This document shows, in pieces, positions 1 through 7,038 of a DNA stretch of 25,005 nt. How positions within the stretch are numbered: the stretch's first letter is position 1; the number at the start of each line of letters is the position of its first letter. The stretch lies in NCBI GenBank assembly GCA_001795035.1, contig MGMW01000103.1, forward strand, positions 1 through 25,005, read 5' to 3'. Origin of the DNA: Chloroflexi bacterium RBG_13_53_26 (GTDB taxonomy: Bacteria; Chloroflexota; Dehalococcoidia; UBA2247; RBG-13-53-26). The position numbers were made by a program, and so were the translations under genes. Under the pieces are notes generated by a model. It saw only the letters and a program-made list of their open reading frames with translations. It was not told the origin of the DNA and ran no database searches.

Positions 1-220
1 TGCCCCTCAAGGCACGACCAGCCTGTCTCGTAGCCTTCGCAGTCCTTAATGCTTTCCTGGTCGTGTCAACAGCCCCCAGGGCTGTCCCCAGCACGGGAAC
101 GAGACCCAGAGCAGACTTCACAGTGTCTGCAGCCTCTTTCGTGACTCTGGAAAAGCTTCTGGCTAAGCCGCTCTTCCTCTTCCGTTTCGCCAATAGTGCC
201 TCTCTCAGCGCTTCTCGCAA
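1..220 (-). CDS. Doubtful partial minus-strand ORF, unidentified
   Basis: A minus-strand frame is open from a stop at 235-233 to the left edge; its only plausible start is TTG at 220-218. It would encode a basic, amphipathic stretch containing VKSALGLVPVLGTALGAVD followed by many Lys, Arg and Ala residues. A second minus frame (281 to 66) starts at a GTG with purine-rich sequence upstream, including AGGAGGGG. It reads as a hydrophobic segment (ALWALVLAAAIECAII) and then a Glu-rich stretch before degenerating. The two together would make a more natural protein, so a frameshift near 175 or a decayed gene is possible. I recognise no family. Confidence is low because the piece is short and cut by the edge. 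Confidence 0.25.
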   Translation of the reverse strand, partial: MREALREALLAKRKRKSGLARSFSRVTKEAADTVKSALGLVPVLGTALGAVDTTRKALRTAKATRQAGRALRG

Positions 221-398
221 TGATAGCGCATTCTATCGCGGCTGCCAATACGAGTGCCCACAGAGCACCTGCACAACTCACCTCTTCAGACTCCCCTCCT
301 ACGAGTAACCGGGCAAGGCAGCATCAGTTTTTCAAGCATTCGCGAAAATGATAACAAAATGTTAGCCCCGCTGTGATGAAAATACGTATGAAAACCAC

Positions 399-427
399 TT
401 GACATGATGTTATTCTGGTGATATATA
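399..427 (+). promoter_or_regulatory. Sigma-70-type promoter of the kamA operon
   Basis: A perfect TTGACA (399-404) is separated by exactly 17 bp from TATATA (422-427). Transcription would start near 433-435, leaving a leader of about 110 nt before the ATG at 545. This argues against the in-frame TTG at 431 as the kamA start, since that codon lies at or before the transcription start. The stretch 309-398 upstream shows nothing else recognisable. Confidence 0.75.
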
Positions 428-468
428 GACTTGACGAAGAAATGTTTGAGTGTTGATGAACTGGACAA

Positions 469-490
469 AAATGTGACAGAAGTCACATTT
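469..490 (+). promoter_or_regulatory. CRP/FNR-family operator-like palindrome in the kamA leader
   Basis: The 22 bp read AAATGTGA, six bases, then TCACATTT. The inner bases extend the symmetry to a 9-bp inverted repeat around a 4-base centre. The outer 16 bases equal the idealised E. coli CRP consensus. The centre lies about 45 bp downstream of the predicted start site, a position that usually means repression or a roadblock. The RNA could also form a 9-bp hairpin. The regulator is not in this window, so identification rests on the motif alone. Confidence 0.6.
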
Positions 491-544
491 ATTACTAATT
501 GTCAGTTAGAAAATCAGGTAGAAAAAGGAGGAAGAACAGGGAGA

Positions 545-1864
545 ATGAAAAGGTCGCCAGTGATCGCAGATGGTGCAACAGAAAAGGAGCCGCCAGGCAC
601 AAGCACCCTCAGAAGTGAGGTGGAAGAAGAGCCGCCAGGTAGAGTGGCCTTGAGGAACCGGATTCGGTTCTTCGGGCATGTTTCGGACGAGAACTGGCAC
701 GACTGGAAATGGCATTTCCGGAACCGTATCACTACTGTCGACGAACTGACAAGATATATCCCCTTGTCAACTAAGGATCGAGAGCAGATAAGGCTGGTAA
801 CAACCAAGTATCCTCTCTCGATCACTCCCTACTATCTTTCTCTGATCAACACGGAAGATCCTGCTGATCCCATCAGAATACAGTCTATACCCTGCTTCAA
901 GGAAATAGGCCTCGCTGGCATTGGCATGGATGACCCTCTGGACGAGAGCGGACATTCAGTTGTGCCCGGGCTGGTCCACAAGTATCCCGATCGAGTGCTC
1001 ATGGTGCTTACCGATATTTGCCCCATGCTCTGCCGCCATTGCACCCGAAAACGGGAATGGCGAAACGGCGGATGGGTTCACACCAGCGATGGAATTGATC
1101 GCATGCTGGACTACATCCGAAATACCAGCAGAGTTAGAGACGTCATTATCTCTGGAGGCGATCCCCTGACTCTCTCCACACAGCGTTTGGAGGCGGTTTT
1201 GTCCGCCTTGAGAAAGATCGAGCATGTGGAGGTAATCCGCATCGGGACCCGGTTCCCGGTGGTACTGCCACAGCGTATAGATAACGAACTGTGCTCGATG
1301 CTGTCCAAGTATGGGCCAATATGGGTCAATACCCACTTCAACCATCCCCGTGAGATAACACCAGAGGCTGCGCTTGCCTGCGACAGATTGCTGCGGGCCG
1401 GGATGCCTGTGAACAACCAGGCTGTGCTGCTTCGTGGCGTGAACGATAATGTAGAGACACAGTTGAGGCTCTGCCACGCACTCCTCAGGACTAAGGTTCG
1501 CCCTTACTATCTATTTCAGTGCGACGAGGTACGGGGAACAGAGCACCTTCGAACACCGGTGGAAACCGGCATAGAGATCATCGAGGGGATGCGAGGGCAT
1601 ACCTCAGGACTGGCTATACCCACCTTCGTTGTTGACCTGCCCCATGGGGGAGGCAAAGTCCCACTGCAGCCGGAATACGTGGTGCTCCAGACAGCGGAAG
1701 AACTGCTGATAAGGAACTACGAGGGACGTCTCTTCCACTACCGAAATCCCAAGGCTATCAAGTCAGGTGCCGCCAAGGTTGGTGGTCACAATGGGCACCG
1801 CAATGGCCACCCAAACCAAATGGCTTTCGCCGACTTGGCATTACCCTCGAGGGTAGGCGCGTAG
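545..1864 (+). CDS. kamA: Lysine 2,3-aminomutase (radical SAM, PLP-dependent)
   Basis: Interconverts L-alpha-lysine and L-beta-lysine using a [4Fe-4S] cluster, S-adenosylmethionine and PLP. With the ATG at 545 the protein has 439 residues; AAAGGAGG (524-531) precedes this start. The upstream in-frame TTG at 431 sits on the promoter and is rejected. The radical SAM cysteines CxxxCxxC are C159, C163 and C166. GGDPL and the PLP lysine in HGGGK (K371) are present. D327 (in FQCDE) and D364 (in FVVDLP) match the lysine-binding Asp pair of clostridial lysine aminomutase in both identity and spacing (168 and 37 residues, then +7 to the PLP lysine). Glutamate 2,3-aminomutases lack this pair, so lysine is the likely substrate. 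The C-terminal tail is odd, with a GH/N-rich stretch HNGHRNGHPN. It is the first gene of an apparent operon with two ATP-grasp ligases and a GNAT protein. Confidence 0.9.
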   Translation: MKRSPVIADGATEKEPPGTSTLRSEVEEEPPGRVALRNRIRFFGHVSDENWHDWKWHFRNRITTVDELTRYIPLSTKDREQIRLVTTKYPLSITPYYLSLINTEDPADPIRIQSIPCFKEIGLAGIGMDDPLDESGHSVVPGLVHKYPDRVLMVLTDICPMLCRHCTRKREWRNGGWVHTSDGIDRMLDYIRNTSRVRDVIISGGDPLTLSTQRLEAVLSALRKIEHVEVIRIGTRFPVVLPQRIDNELCSMLSKYGPIWVNTHFNHPREITPEAALACDRLLRAGMPVNNQAVLLRGVNDNVETQLRLCHALLRTKVRPYYLFQCDEVRGTEHLRTPVETGIEIIEGMRGHTSGLAIPTFVVDLPHGGGKVPLQPEYVVLQTAEELLIRNYEGRLFHYRNPKAIKSGAAKVGGHNGHRNGHPNQMAFADLALPSRVGA

Positions 1865-1916
1865 AGCCTGGGTTCAGATACGCCCTGAGAAAGCCGGTAG
1901 GTAGACAGCCACAACG

Positions 1917-2918
1917 ATGAGGATAGGGTTATCATATGACCTCAAGGAAAGGGTCCCACGAACCGAGACCTCTCCGGAGGACTATCTTGAGGAGTATGAT
2001 TCCCTGGAGACAATTGAGGCGATTGCCAAGGCTGTCGAGGCTCGTTCTCACTCGGTGGTCAGGTTGGGCGGAGGCAAAGACTTCCTCATCAACATTCTTC
2101 AGGAGAACGTTGATCTGGTCTTCAACATAGCCGAGGGGTTGGGTAACCACCGCAGCAGAGAAGCCCAGGTGCCCTCCGTCTTGGAGATGCTCAATTTGCC
2201 CTATACAGGCTCGGACCCTTTGTGTCTGGCGATATGCCTCGACAAGCCCCTTACGAAGAGTCTTGTGGCTTCGGCTGGTGTTGCCACTCCAGTATGGCGG
2301 GTAGTCAATAGCATAATCCAACTGAGGGAAAGCGACTGGCGAAGCTTCCCCATGCCTGCTTTTATCAAGCCAGCACATGAGGGCTCAAGCAAAGGTATTC
2401 GGCTTGGTTCCAGGGCAGAGAGTCCTGAGCAAATGATCGAGATAGCAGAGAGACTATTGGAGCACTACCAGCAGCCAGTTATGGTAGAGGAATTCATCGC
2501 CGGTGAAGAGGTGACCGTGGGGATGGTGGGAAACTCTCCACCCCGGGTGTTAGGAATCATGCGCATTCTCCCGAAGAGGAAAACCGACTATTTCGTCTAC
2601 TCATTGGAGGTGAAGCGAGATTGGGAGAGGCTGGTCGATTACGAATGCCCTGCTCAACTCGAAACCGATGTCATGAAGAGAATCACTGATTCCAGCCTGG
2701 CGGCTTTCGAAGTTCTGGGGTGCCGCGACTTGGCCAGGGTCGACTTCAGAGTCAGCCCCAGTGGCACGCCATACTTCCTGGAGATAAACCCCCTGCCGGG
2801 GCTCAACCCCAGGTCAGGAGATCTGCCCATCATGGCTGGCAAGATGGGGTGTCCCCATGAGACTCTGATATCAGCCATTCTCGATGCAGCGTTACACAGG
2901 TACCACAGTGGGTCATAA
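1917..2918 (+). CDS. D-Ala-D-Ala-ligase-like ATP-grasp ligase (first of a pair)
   Basis: A 333-residue ATP-grasp amide ligase. Family motifs run in order: DLVFNIAEG and the REAQVPSVLE...YTGSDP block (about 65-100), the ATP-binding lysine in FIKPAHEGSSKG (about 150-160), VEEFIAGEEVTVG, and the Mg-binding carboxylates in ARVDFRV and FLEINPLPGLNP near the end. The N-terminus lacks the GGxSxE-type motif that binds the first D-Ala in true Ddl enzymes. The omega-loop region (VYSLEVKRDWERLV) also departs from Ddl. The substrates are therefore probably not two D-alanines. It lies 52 nt after kamA on the same strand and its 3' end overlaps the next ligase gene. Forming a peptide or amide bond involving beta-lysine is inferred from context only; a peptidoglycan Ddl role remains possible. 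Confidence 0.75.
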   Translation: MRIGLSYDLKERVPRTETSPEDYLEEYDSLETIEAIAKAVEARSHSVVRLGGGKDFLINILQENVDLVFNIAEGLGNHRSREAQVPSVLEMLNLPYTGSDPLCLAICLDKPLTKSLVASAGVATPVWRVVNSIIQLRESDWRSFPMPAFIKPAHEGSSKGIRLGSRAESPEQMIEIAERLLEHYQQPVMVEEFIAGEEVTVGMVGNSPPRVLGIMRILPKRKTDYFVYSLEVKRDWERLVDYECPAQLETDVMKRITDSSLAAFEVLGCRDLARVDFRVSPSGTPYFLEINPLPGLNPRSGDLPIMAGKMGCPHETLISAILDAALHRYHSGS

Positions 2919-3912
2919 GGTAGCCATCGTCTACAATGAGCCGATTGCTGGCCGCTATGGCGCTGTCGGTGAAGAAAGGGCAATTCTTGCCATCAGGGAC
3001 GATGTCAAGATAATACACCAGTCTCTAGTCGAACTGGGGCACTCGGTGGCGGAAGTACCTCTGCTGCCACCTTTTGCACAAGCTGCAGATACACTGCGAA
3101 ACCTGGATGCAGACGTGATTTTCAATCTCTTCGAGGGTTTTGAGGACCACCCGGAGACAGAGGCCACTGTAACCCATATTCTGGAAGGATTGCATGTGCC
3201 ATGCACCGGGTGTCCAAGCAGCGCCCTGGCACTGGCTTTGGACAAGGCAAGGGCCAAGGCAATGATGGAAGAATCAGGAATCCCGACACCAAGACATCAG
3301 TTGTTGAGCCCGGAAACCCTTTCCAAGTTCAACTTGGATTACCCCTGCATTGTCAAACCGAGCCGAGAAGATGCCAGTCACGGCTTGTCAGAAGATAGCG
3401 TTGTGCGCGATTACAGTTCACTGCAGGAGAGAGTTGCCTTGGTGACCACGTATTTCGGAGGAATGGCCCTGGTCGAGGAATTCCTGGAAGGTCGCGAATT
3501 CAATGCCACCGTCTTGCACAATTCAGAAGAGGTAGTCTTGCCCATCTCAGAAATAATATATTCCTTGCCCCCCAATATGCCTGAAGTCCTTACCTACGCC
3601 GCAAAATGGGATCCAAACAGCATGTACTTCAAGCACACGAATGCTGTCTGCCCGGCCCAAATAGGAGCTGAGGAGCAAGCACACATTGTTGAGATCGCTG
3701 TCACCGTCTTTCGACTAATGGTAGGCCATGGTTATGCCAGGGTGGACATGAGGATGGACGCGCAGGGGAAGATCAATGTTCTGGAGGTCAACCCAAACCC
3801 TGACATTTCCCCTGACGCGGGTTCATCCCGGCAGGCTCAGGCCGCTGGGATGAGCTACAGCCAGTTTATCAGCGAGATTCTGACACTCGCCTTTCAGAGG
3901 CAACGAACATGA
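2884..3912 (+). CDS. D-Ala-D-Ala-ligase-like ATP-grasp ligase (second of a pair)
   Basis: A 342-residue ATP-grasp protein, clearly divergent from its neighbour and so not a recent duplicate. Motifs: VIFNLFEGFEDHPETEA (about 75-95), CTGCPSSALALALDK, the nucleotide-binding lysine in CIVKPSREDASHG, VEEFLEGREFNATV, ARVDMRMD, and the Mg-binding LEVNPNPDISPD. The ATG at 2884 overlaps the upstream gene by 35 bp. A GTG at 2908 is equally plausible: family homology begins at HKVAIVYNEP and it would leave only an 11-bp overlap. The gene ends in an ATGA overlap with the GNAT gene. The tight coupling suggests the two ligases act in one pathway, perhaps adding successive residues. Substrates are unknown. 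Confidence 0.72.
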   Translation: MQRYTGTTVGHKVAIVYNEPIAGRYGAVGEERAILAIRDDVKIIHQSLVELGHSVAEVPLLPPFAQAADTLRNLDADVIFNLFEGFEDHPETEATVTHILEGLHVPCTGCPSSALALALDKARAKAMMEESGIPTPRHQLLSPETLSKFNLDYPCIVKPSREDASHGLSEDSVVRDYSSLQERVALVTTYFGGMALVEEFLEGREFNATVLHNSEEVVLPISEIIYSLPPNMPEVLTYAAKWDPNSMYFKHTNAVCPAQIGAEEQAHIVEIAVTVFRLMVGHGYARVDMRMDAQGKINVLEVNPNPDISPDAGSSRQAQAAGMSYSQFISEILTLAFQRQRT

Positions 3913-4388
3913 GACCTGACATCCGTCCAATGACTGGCGAAGATAGAGCAGCAATAGTGACAATCCTGAGGGCTCTACCCGAGTTCACCCCTGATGAGGT
4001 AGCCATAGCCGAGGAAGTCATTGATGTCTATCTGCAAAAGTCATTCAGTTCAGGCTACCATATCTTCGTCTCAGAGGTCGGTTCATCGGTGATAGGCTAC
4101 GTCTGTTACGGCCCAACGCCACTGACCGTAGGTACCTGGGATATGTACTGGCTGGCGATAGACATGAAAAGCCAGGGGCAGGGCATGGGACGTGCTCTGA
4201 TGGCATTCGCTGAAGCCAGGATTAGGGAAAACCAGGGAAGGCTGATTATCATCGAAACGTCTGGCAAGCCGGAGTACGAGAAAACGAGACGCTTTCACCA
4301 CTCACAGGGCTATACCATAGCCAGTCGGATCGCAGACTTCTATGCGCCTGGGGATGACAAACTGATCCTTGAAAAGAGACTGGTCTGA
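3909..4388 (+). CDS. GNAT-family N-acetyltransferase
   Basis: A 159-residue single-domain GNAT protein. The acetyl-CoA pyrophosphate-binding loop is visible as QGQGMGRALM, directly after the beta-strand YWLAIDM (about residues 78-100). The C-terminal strand pattern (FHHSQGYTIASRIADFY) is also typical. GNAT enzymes move an acyl group from acyl-CoA to an amine. The start ATG overlaps the stop of the preceding ligase (ATGA), so it is translationally coupled and belongs to the kamA operon. Acetylation of beta-lysine or a beta-lysyl peptide is a reasonable guess, by analogy with the kamA-like/acetyltransferase pairs that make N-epsilon-acetyl-beta-lysine. This protein is much shorter than the known AblB enzymes, so the analogy is loose. 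Confidence 0.78.
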   Translation: MRPDIRPMTGEDRAAIVTILRALPEFTPDEVAIAEEVIDVYLQKSFSSGYHIFVSEVGSSVIGYVCYGPTPLTVGTWDMYWLAIDMKSQGQGMGRALMAFAEARIRENQGRLIIIETSGKPEYEKTRRFHHSQGYTIASRIADFYAPGDDKLILEKRLV

Positions 4389-4400
4389 ACGGTGTCCATT

Positions 4401-4428
4401 TTGCACCCTGTTGGACTCATGCTATAAT
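4401..4428 (+). promoter_or_regulatory. Extended -10 promoter of rpsO-pnp
   Basis: TATAAT at 4423-4428 is preceded by TG plus one base (TGcTATAAT), the extended -10 form. A partial -35 (TTGCAC, 4401-4406) lies 16 bp upstream. The GTG start of rpsO follows at 4460. This separates the ribosomal/RNA-decay unit from the kamA cassette. Confidence 0.7.
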
Positions 4429-4459
4429 GTACCGATTGAAAGAATTATTGGAGTAGAAG

Positions 4460-4723
4460 GTGGATAAGGAGAGCAAAAGCGCCATTGTAGAGCAGTATAG
4501 GGCTAGTGAGAAGGATACCGGCTCGACGGAAGTTCAGGTAGCCATTCTAACCGAGAGAATAAAGGGGCTGACTGAGCACTTGAAAGCACACCGTCACGAC
4601 TACCACTCTCAGCGAGGGCTCCTCATGCTTGTGGGACAGCGAAGGAGACTGCTCGGCTATTTGAGAAGGCAAGACGTGCCTCGATACCAGTCGCTCATAG
4701 CTAGGCTTGGACTGCGAAGATAA
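4460..4723 (+). CDS. rpsO: 30S ribosomal protein S15
   Basis: The 87-residue product has the usual S15 length (about 88-89). It contains the family signature GSTEVQVAILTERI (about 21-34), the LKAHRHDYHSQRGLL segment and the basic C-terminus RRLLGYLRRQDVPRY. S15 binds the central domain of 16S rRNA and is a primary assembly protein of the small subunit. The start codon is GTG at 4460, with GGAG just upstream. The gene precedes pnp, the order found in many bacteria. Its stop codon lies in the loop of a perfect hairpin (4712-4731). Confidence 0.96.
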   Translation: MDKESKSAIVEQYRASEKDTGSTEVQVAILTERIKGLTEHLKAHRHDYHSQRGLLMLVGQRRRLLGYLRRQDVPRYQSLIARLGLRR

Positions 4724-4731
4724 CTTCGTAG
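4712..4731 (+). promoter_or_regulatory. Hairpin enclosing the rpsO stop codon
   Basis: CTGCGAAG, loop ATAA, CTTCGTAG forms an 8-bp stem with one G-U pair. The TAA stop (4721-4723) lies in the loop. No T-run follows immediately, so it is not a standard intrinsic terminator. In E. coli the rpsO-pnp junction contains hairpins cut by RNase III and RNase E that govern pnp autoregulation; a similar processing or stability role here is inference. Confidence 0.5.
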
Positions 4732-4794
4732 CCCTCCCCCTAAGAGCGATTTCTTTGTTATCCTTGTTATCCTATGTGGAGGTCTATTTCTACT

Positions 4795-6999
4795 ATGTCA
4801 TACAAAGTTGAAAGAGAATTCGGGGGAAAGCTACTTACCCTGAAGACAGGTGATCTTGCTATGCAAGCCGGCAGCGCTGTCACTGTAAGTTACGGTGACA
4901 CAGTGGTGCTGGTTACAGCGTGTATGGCCAAGGAGCCTAGAGAGGGGGTCGATTTCCTCCCTCTGACCATAGACTATGAAGAAAGGCTCTATGCCGCTGG
5001 CAAGATCCCGGGAAGCTTCTTCAGAAGGGAGGGCCGTCCCACCCAGCATGCAACACTCGCCAGTCGGCTCACTGACCGCCCCCTGCGACCCCTTTTCCCA
5101 AAGGGTTTTCGTCACGAAACACAGATCATCATTACCGTTCTCTCAGCAGATCAGGAAAACTCGCCCGAAGTGCTGGGCCTCATAGGCGCCTCCACCGCAC
5201 TTTGTATCTCTGAAATTCCCTTTGAAGGGCCGATAGGGGCTGTCCGCGTTGGCTACATCAAAGGGGAATTTCTGGTCAATCCCACTTTCAGCCAGCTTCA
5301 AGAAAGTCTCATTGACCTGGTTGTGGTCGGCACCAAAGAAGCGATAGTAATGGTGGAAGCAGGTGCCCAAGAGGTCTCCGAGAAGCTCATCATGGAAGGC
5401 ATAAAGTTCGGACAGCGAATCAACCAGGATGTCATCAGTCTGCAGGAACAACTGGTGAACACCTGCGGGAAAACGAAGGTGAACTTCCAGATGACTGCAG
5501 TCAACTCCGAGCTGGAGTCAGCAGTATCTGCCGCTCTTGGTAGCAAGCTGTCTGAGGTGTTTGGCAAGGGCAAAATCGAGCGGGATCAGGCGATATCAAC
5601 CTTGAAGGAAGAACTGCTGGAAAAACTGGGGGATAAGTACTCTCGCCAGGAAACCCTCTCATCCTTCGAGGCCAAGCTGAAGGCAGGATTGAGAGTCAAC
5701 ATTCTGCAGAAAGGCCTCCGCCCTGATGGGCGCCACTTGACAGAGATCCGGCCCCTGGAGTGTGCTGTTGGTCTCCTACCGCGCACCCACGGTTCGGGCA
5801 TGTTCTCAAGAGGTCTGACACAAGTCCTCAATATCGCCACCCTTGGTTCAACACGGGAAGAACAGCATCTGGATGGTCTCTCGGCAGAGGAGAGCAAGCG
5901 TTTCATGCACCACTATAACTTCCCGCCCTACTCCACTGGGGAGGTGAAGCGCATTGGAACACCGGGACGCCGCGAGGTGGGTCACGGTGCACTGGTGGAA
6001 AAAGCCCTGTCTGCCGTAGTCCCTCCCGAGGATGATTTTCCTTATACCATCCGACTGGTATCTGAGGTTCTCAGTTCCAACGGAAGTACCTCTATGGCTT
6101 CCGTTTGCGCCGCCACCCTCTCTCTAATGGATGCCGGAATACCCATCAAGGCGCCGGTAGCAGGGATAGCCATGGGACTCGTCACCGGAGAAAACGGTGA
6201 GTTCGCTGTCGTCACCGATCTTGAGGGCATGGAAGATGCCTACGGCGATATGGATTTCAAGGTAGCAGGCACTGCGGCCGGGATAACCGCACTGCAACTC
6301 GATACCAAGCTCAAGGGTCTGAGCCATGAAATCCTGGAAAAGGCATTGAGCGATGCCCACCAGGCTCGCCTCTTCATCCTGACTGCAATGCAGAAGACTA
6401 TCGCCACCAGTCGACCCGAGCTGAGCAAATATGCACCCCGGATGATCAAGCTGAGCATTGACCCGAGTAAGATAGGGAGCGTCATAGGTCCTGGTGGTAA
6501 AACGATTCGGTCTATCATCGAGCAAACAAAGACAACCATAGACATCGAGAATGATGGCACCGTGCTCATCGGCTCGATAGATCCGGAGGCAGCACAGAAG
6601 GCTATTGCCATGGTTGAGAACCTGACCAGAGATATCGAGGTTAACAGCATCTACACGGGAAAGGTAACCCGCATATTTGGCTATGGAGCTTTGGTAGAGA
6701 TCCTTCCCGGCAAGGAAGGGCTGGTTCACATAAGTGAACTCGCTGATTATCGGGTGCCCAGTGTGGAAGAGGTAGTAAAAGTGGGGGACGAGATAATGGT
6801 GAAGGTTATTGACCTCGACCGCCAGGGCAAAATAAGCCTTTCCCGCCGAGCCGTATTCCAGGAGTCAACGCAGGCAACCAGCGAACCAAACCAGGGGTCG
6901 AGCAGTGCACCAACATGGCCTCACACTCCAAGAAGACGCCCTGATGGAACCGAAGGGAAGTCCCCCGATAGTCGCCGCTATCACCGCCCCAGGAGCTAG
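4795..6999 (+). CDS. pnp: Polyribonucleotide nucleotidyltransferase (PNPase)
   Basis: Phosphorolytic 3'-5' exoribonuclease and RNA tailing enzyme, trimeric, and a degradosome component in many bacteria. I choose ATG 4795 (734 residues, MSYKVEREF) because GGAGG (4778-4782) precedes it; an in-frame ATG at 4774 would place that site inside the gene. Domain order is complete: first RNase PH core (to about 215), helical linker, second RNase PH core with SSNGSTSMASVC and the metal/phosphate-site block DMDFKVAGT (485-493) plus LDTK, KH domain (IGSVIGPGGKTI, about 555-570) and S1 domain (GKVTRIFGYGALVEI..., about 618-690). The C-terminal tail after S1 is short, basic and low in complexity. Length is close to the usual 700-750. 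Confidence 0.97.
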   Translation: MSYKVEREFGGKLLTLKTGDLAMQAGSAVTVSYGDTVVLVTACMAKEPREGVDFLPLTIDYEERLYAAGKIPGSFFRREGRPTQHATLASRLTDRPLRPLFPKGFRHETQIIITVLSADQENSPEVLGLIGASTALCISEIPFEGPIGAVRVGYIKGEFLVNPTFSQLQESLIDLVVVGTKEAIVMVEAGAQEVSEKLIMEGIKFGQRINQDVISLQEQLVNTCGKTKVNFQMTAVNSELESAVSAALGSKLSEVFGKGKIERDQAISTLKEELLEKLGDKYSRQETLSSFEAKLKAGLRVNILQKGLRPDGRHLTEIRPLECAVGLLPRTHGSGMFSRGLTQVLNIATLGSTREEQHLDGLSAEESKRFMHHYNFPPYSTGEVKRIGTPGRREVGHGALVEKALSAVVPPEDDFPYTIRLVSEVLSSNGSTSMASVCAATLSLMDAGIPIKAPVAGIAMGLVTGENGEFAVVTDLEGMEDAYGDMDFKVAGTAAGITALQLDTKLKGLSHEILEKALSDAHQARLFILTAMQKTIATSRPELSKYAPRMIKLSIDPSKIGSVIGPGGKTIRSIIEQTKTTIDIENDGTVLIGSIDPEAAQKAIAMVENLTRDIEVNSIYTGKVTRIFGYGALVEILPGKEGLVHISELADYRVPSVEEVVKVGDEIMVKVIDLDRQGKISLSRRAVFQESTQATSEPNQGSSSAPTWPHTPRRRPDGTEGKSPDSRRYHRPRS

Positions 7000-7038
7000 A
7001 TTGCACCGGAGCAATCAAGACTAAGGAACAGGGACAAT

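Noticed and set aside
431..544. N-terminal extension of KamA from TTG 431
   Set aside because: It begins at the predicted transcription start and spans the CRP-like palindrome. The ATG at 545 has a ribosome binding site and the extension resembles no aminomutase N-terminus.
956..1477. 173-aa minus-strand ORF inside kamA
   Set aside because: Antisense shadow of a gene whose plus-strand frame has full family motifs.
1917..3912. Simple annotation of both ligases as D-Ala-D-Ala ligase (ddl)
   Set aside because: The fold is right, but key D-Ala-site motifs are missing and the operon partner is an aminomutase, so the gene symbol was withheld.
6124..6729. 201-aa minus-strand ORF inside pnp
   Set aside because: Lies opposite the second RNase PH, KH and S1 domains; no recognisable family.
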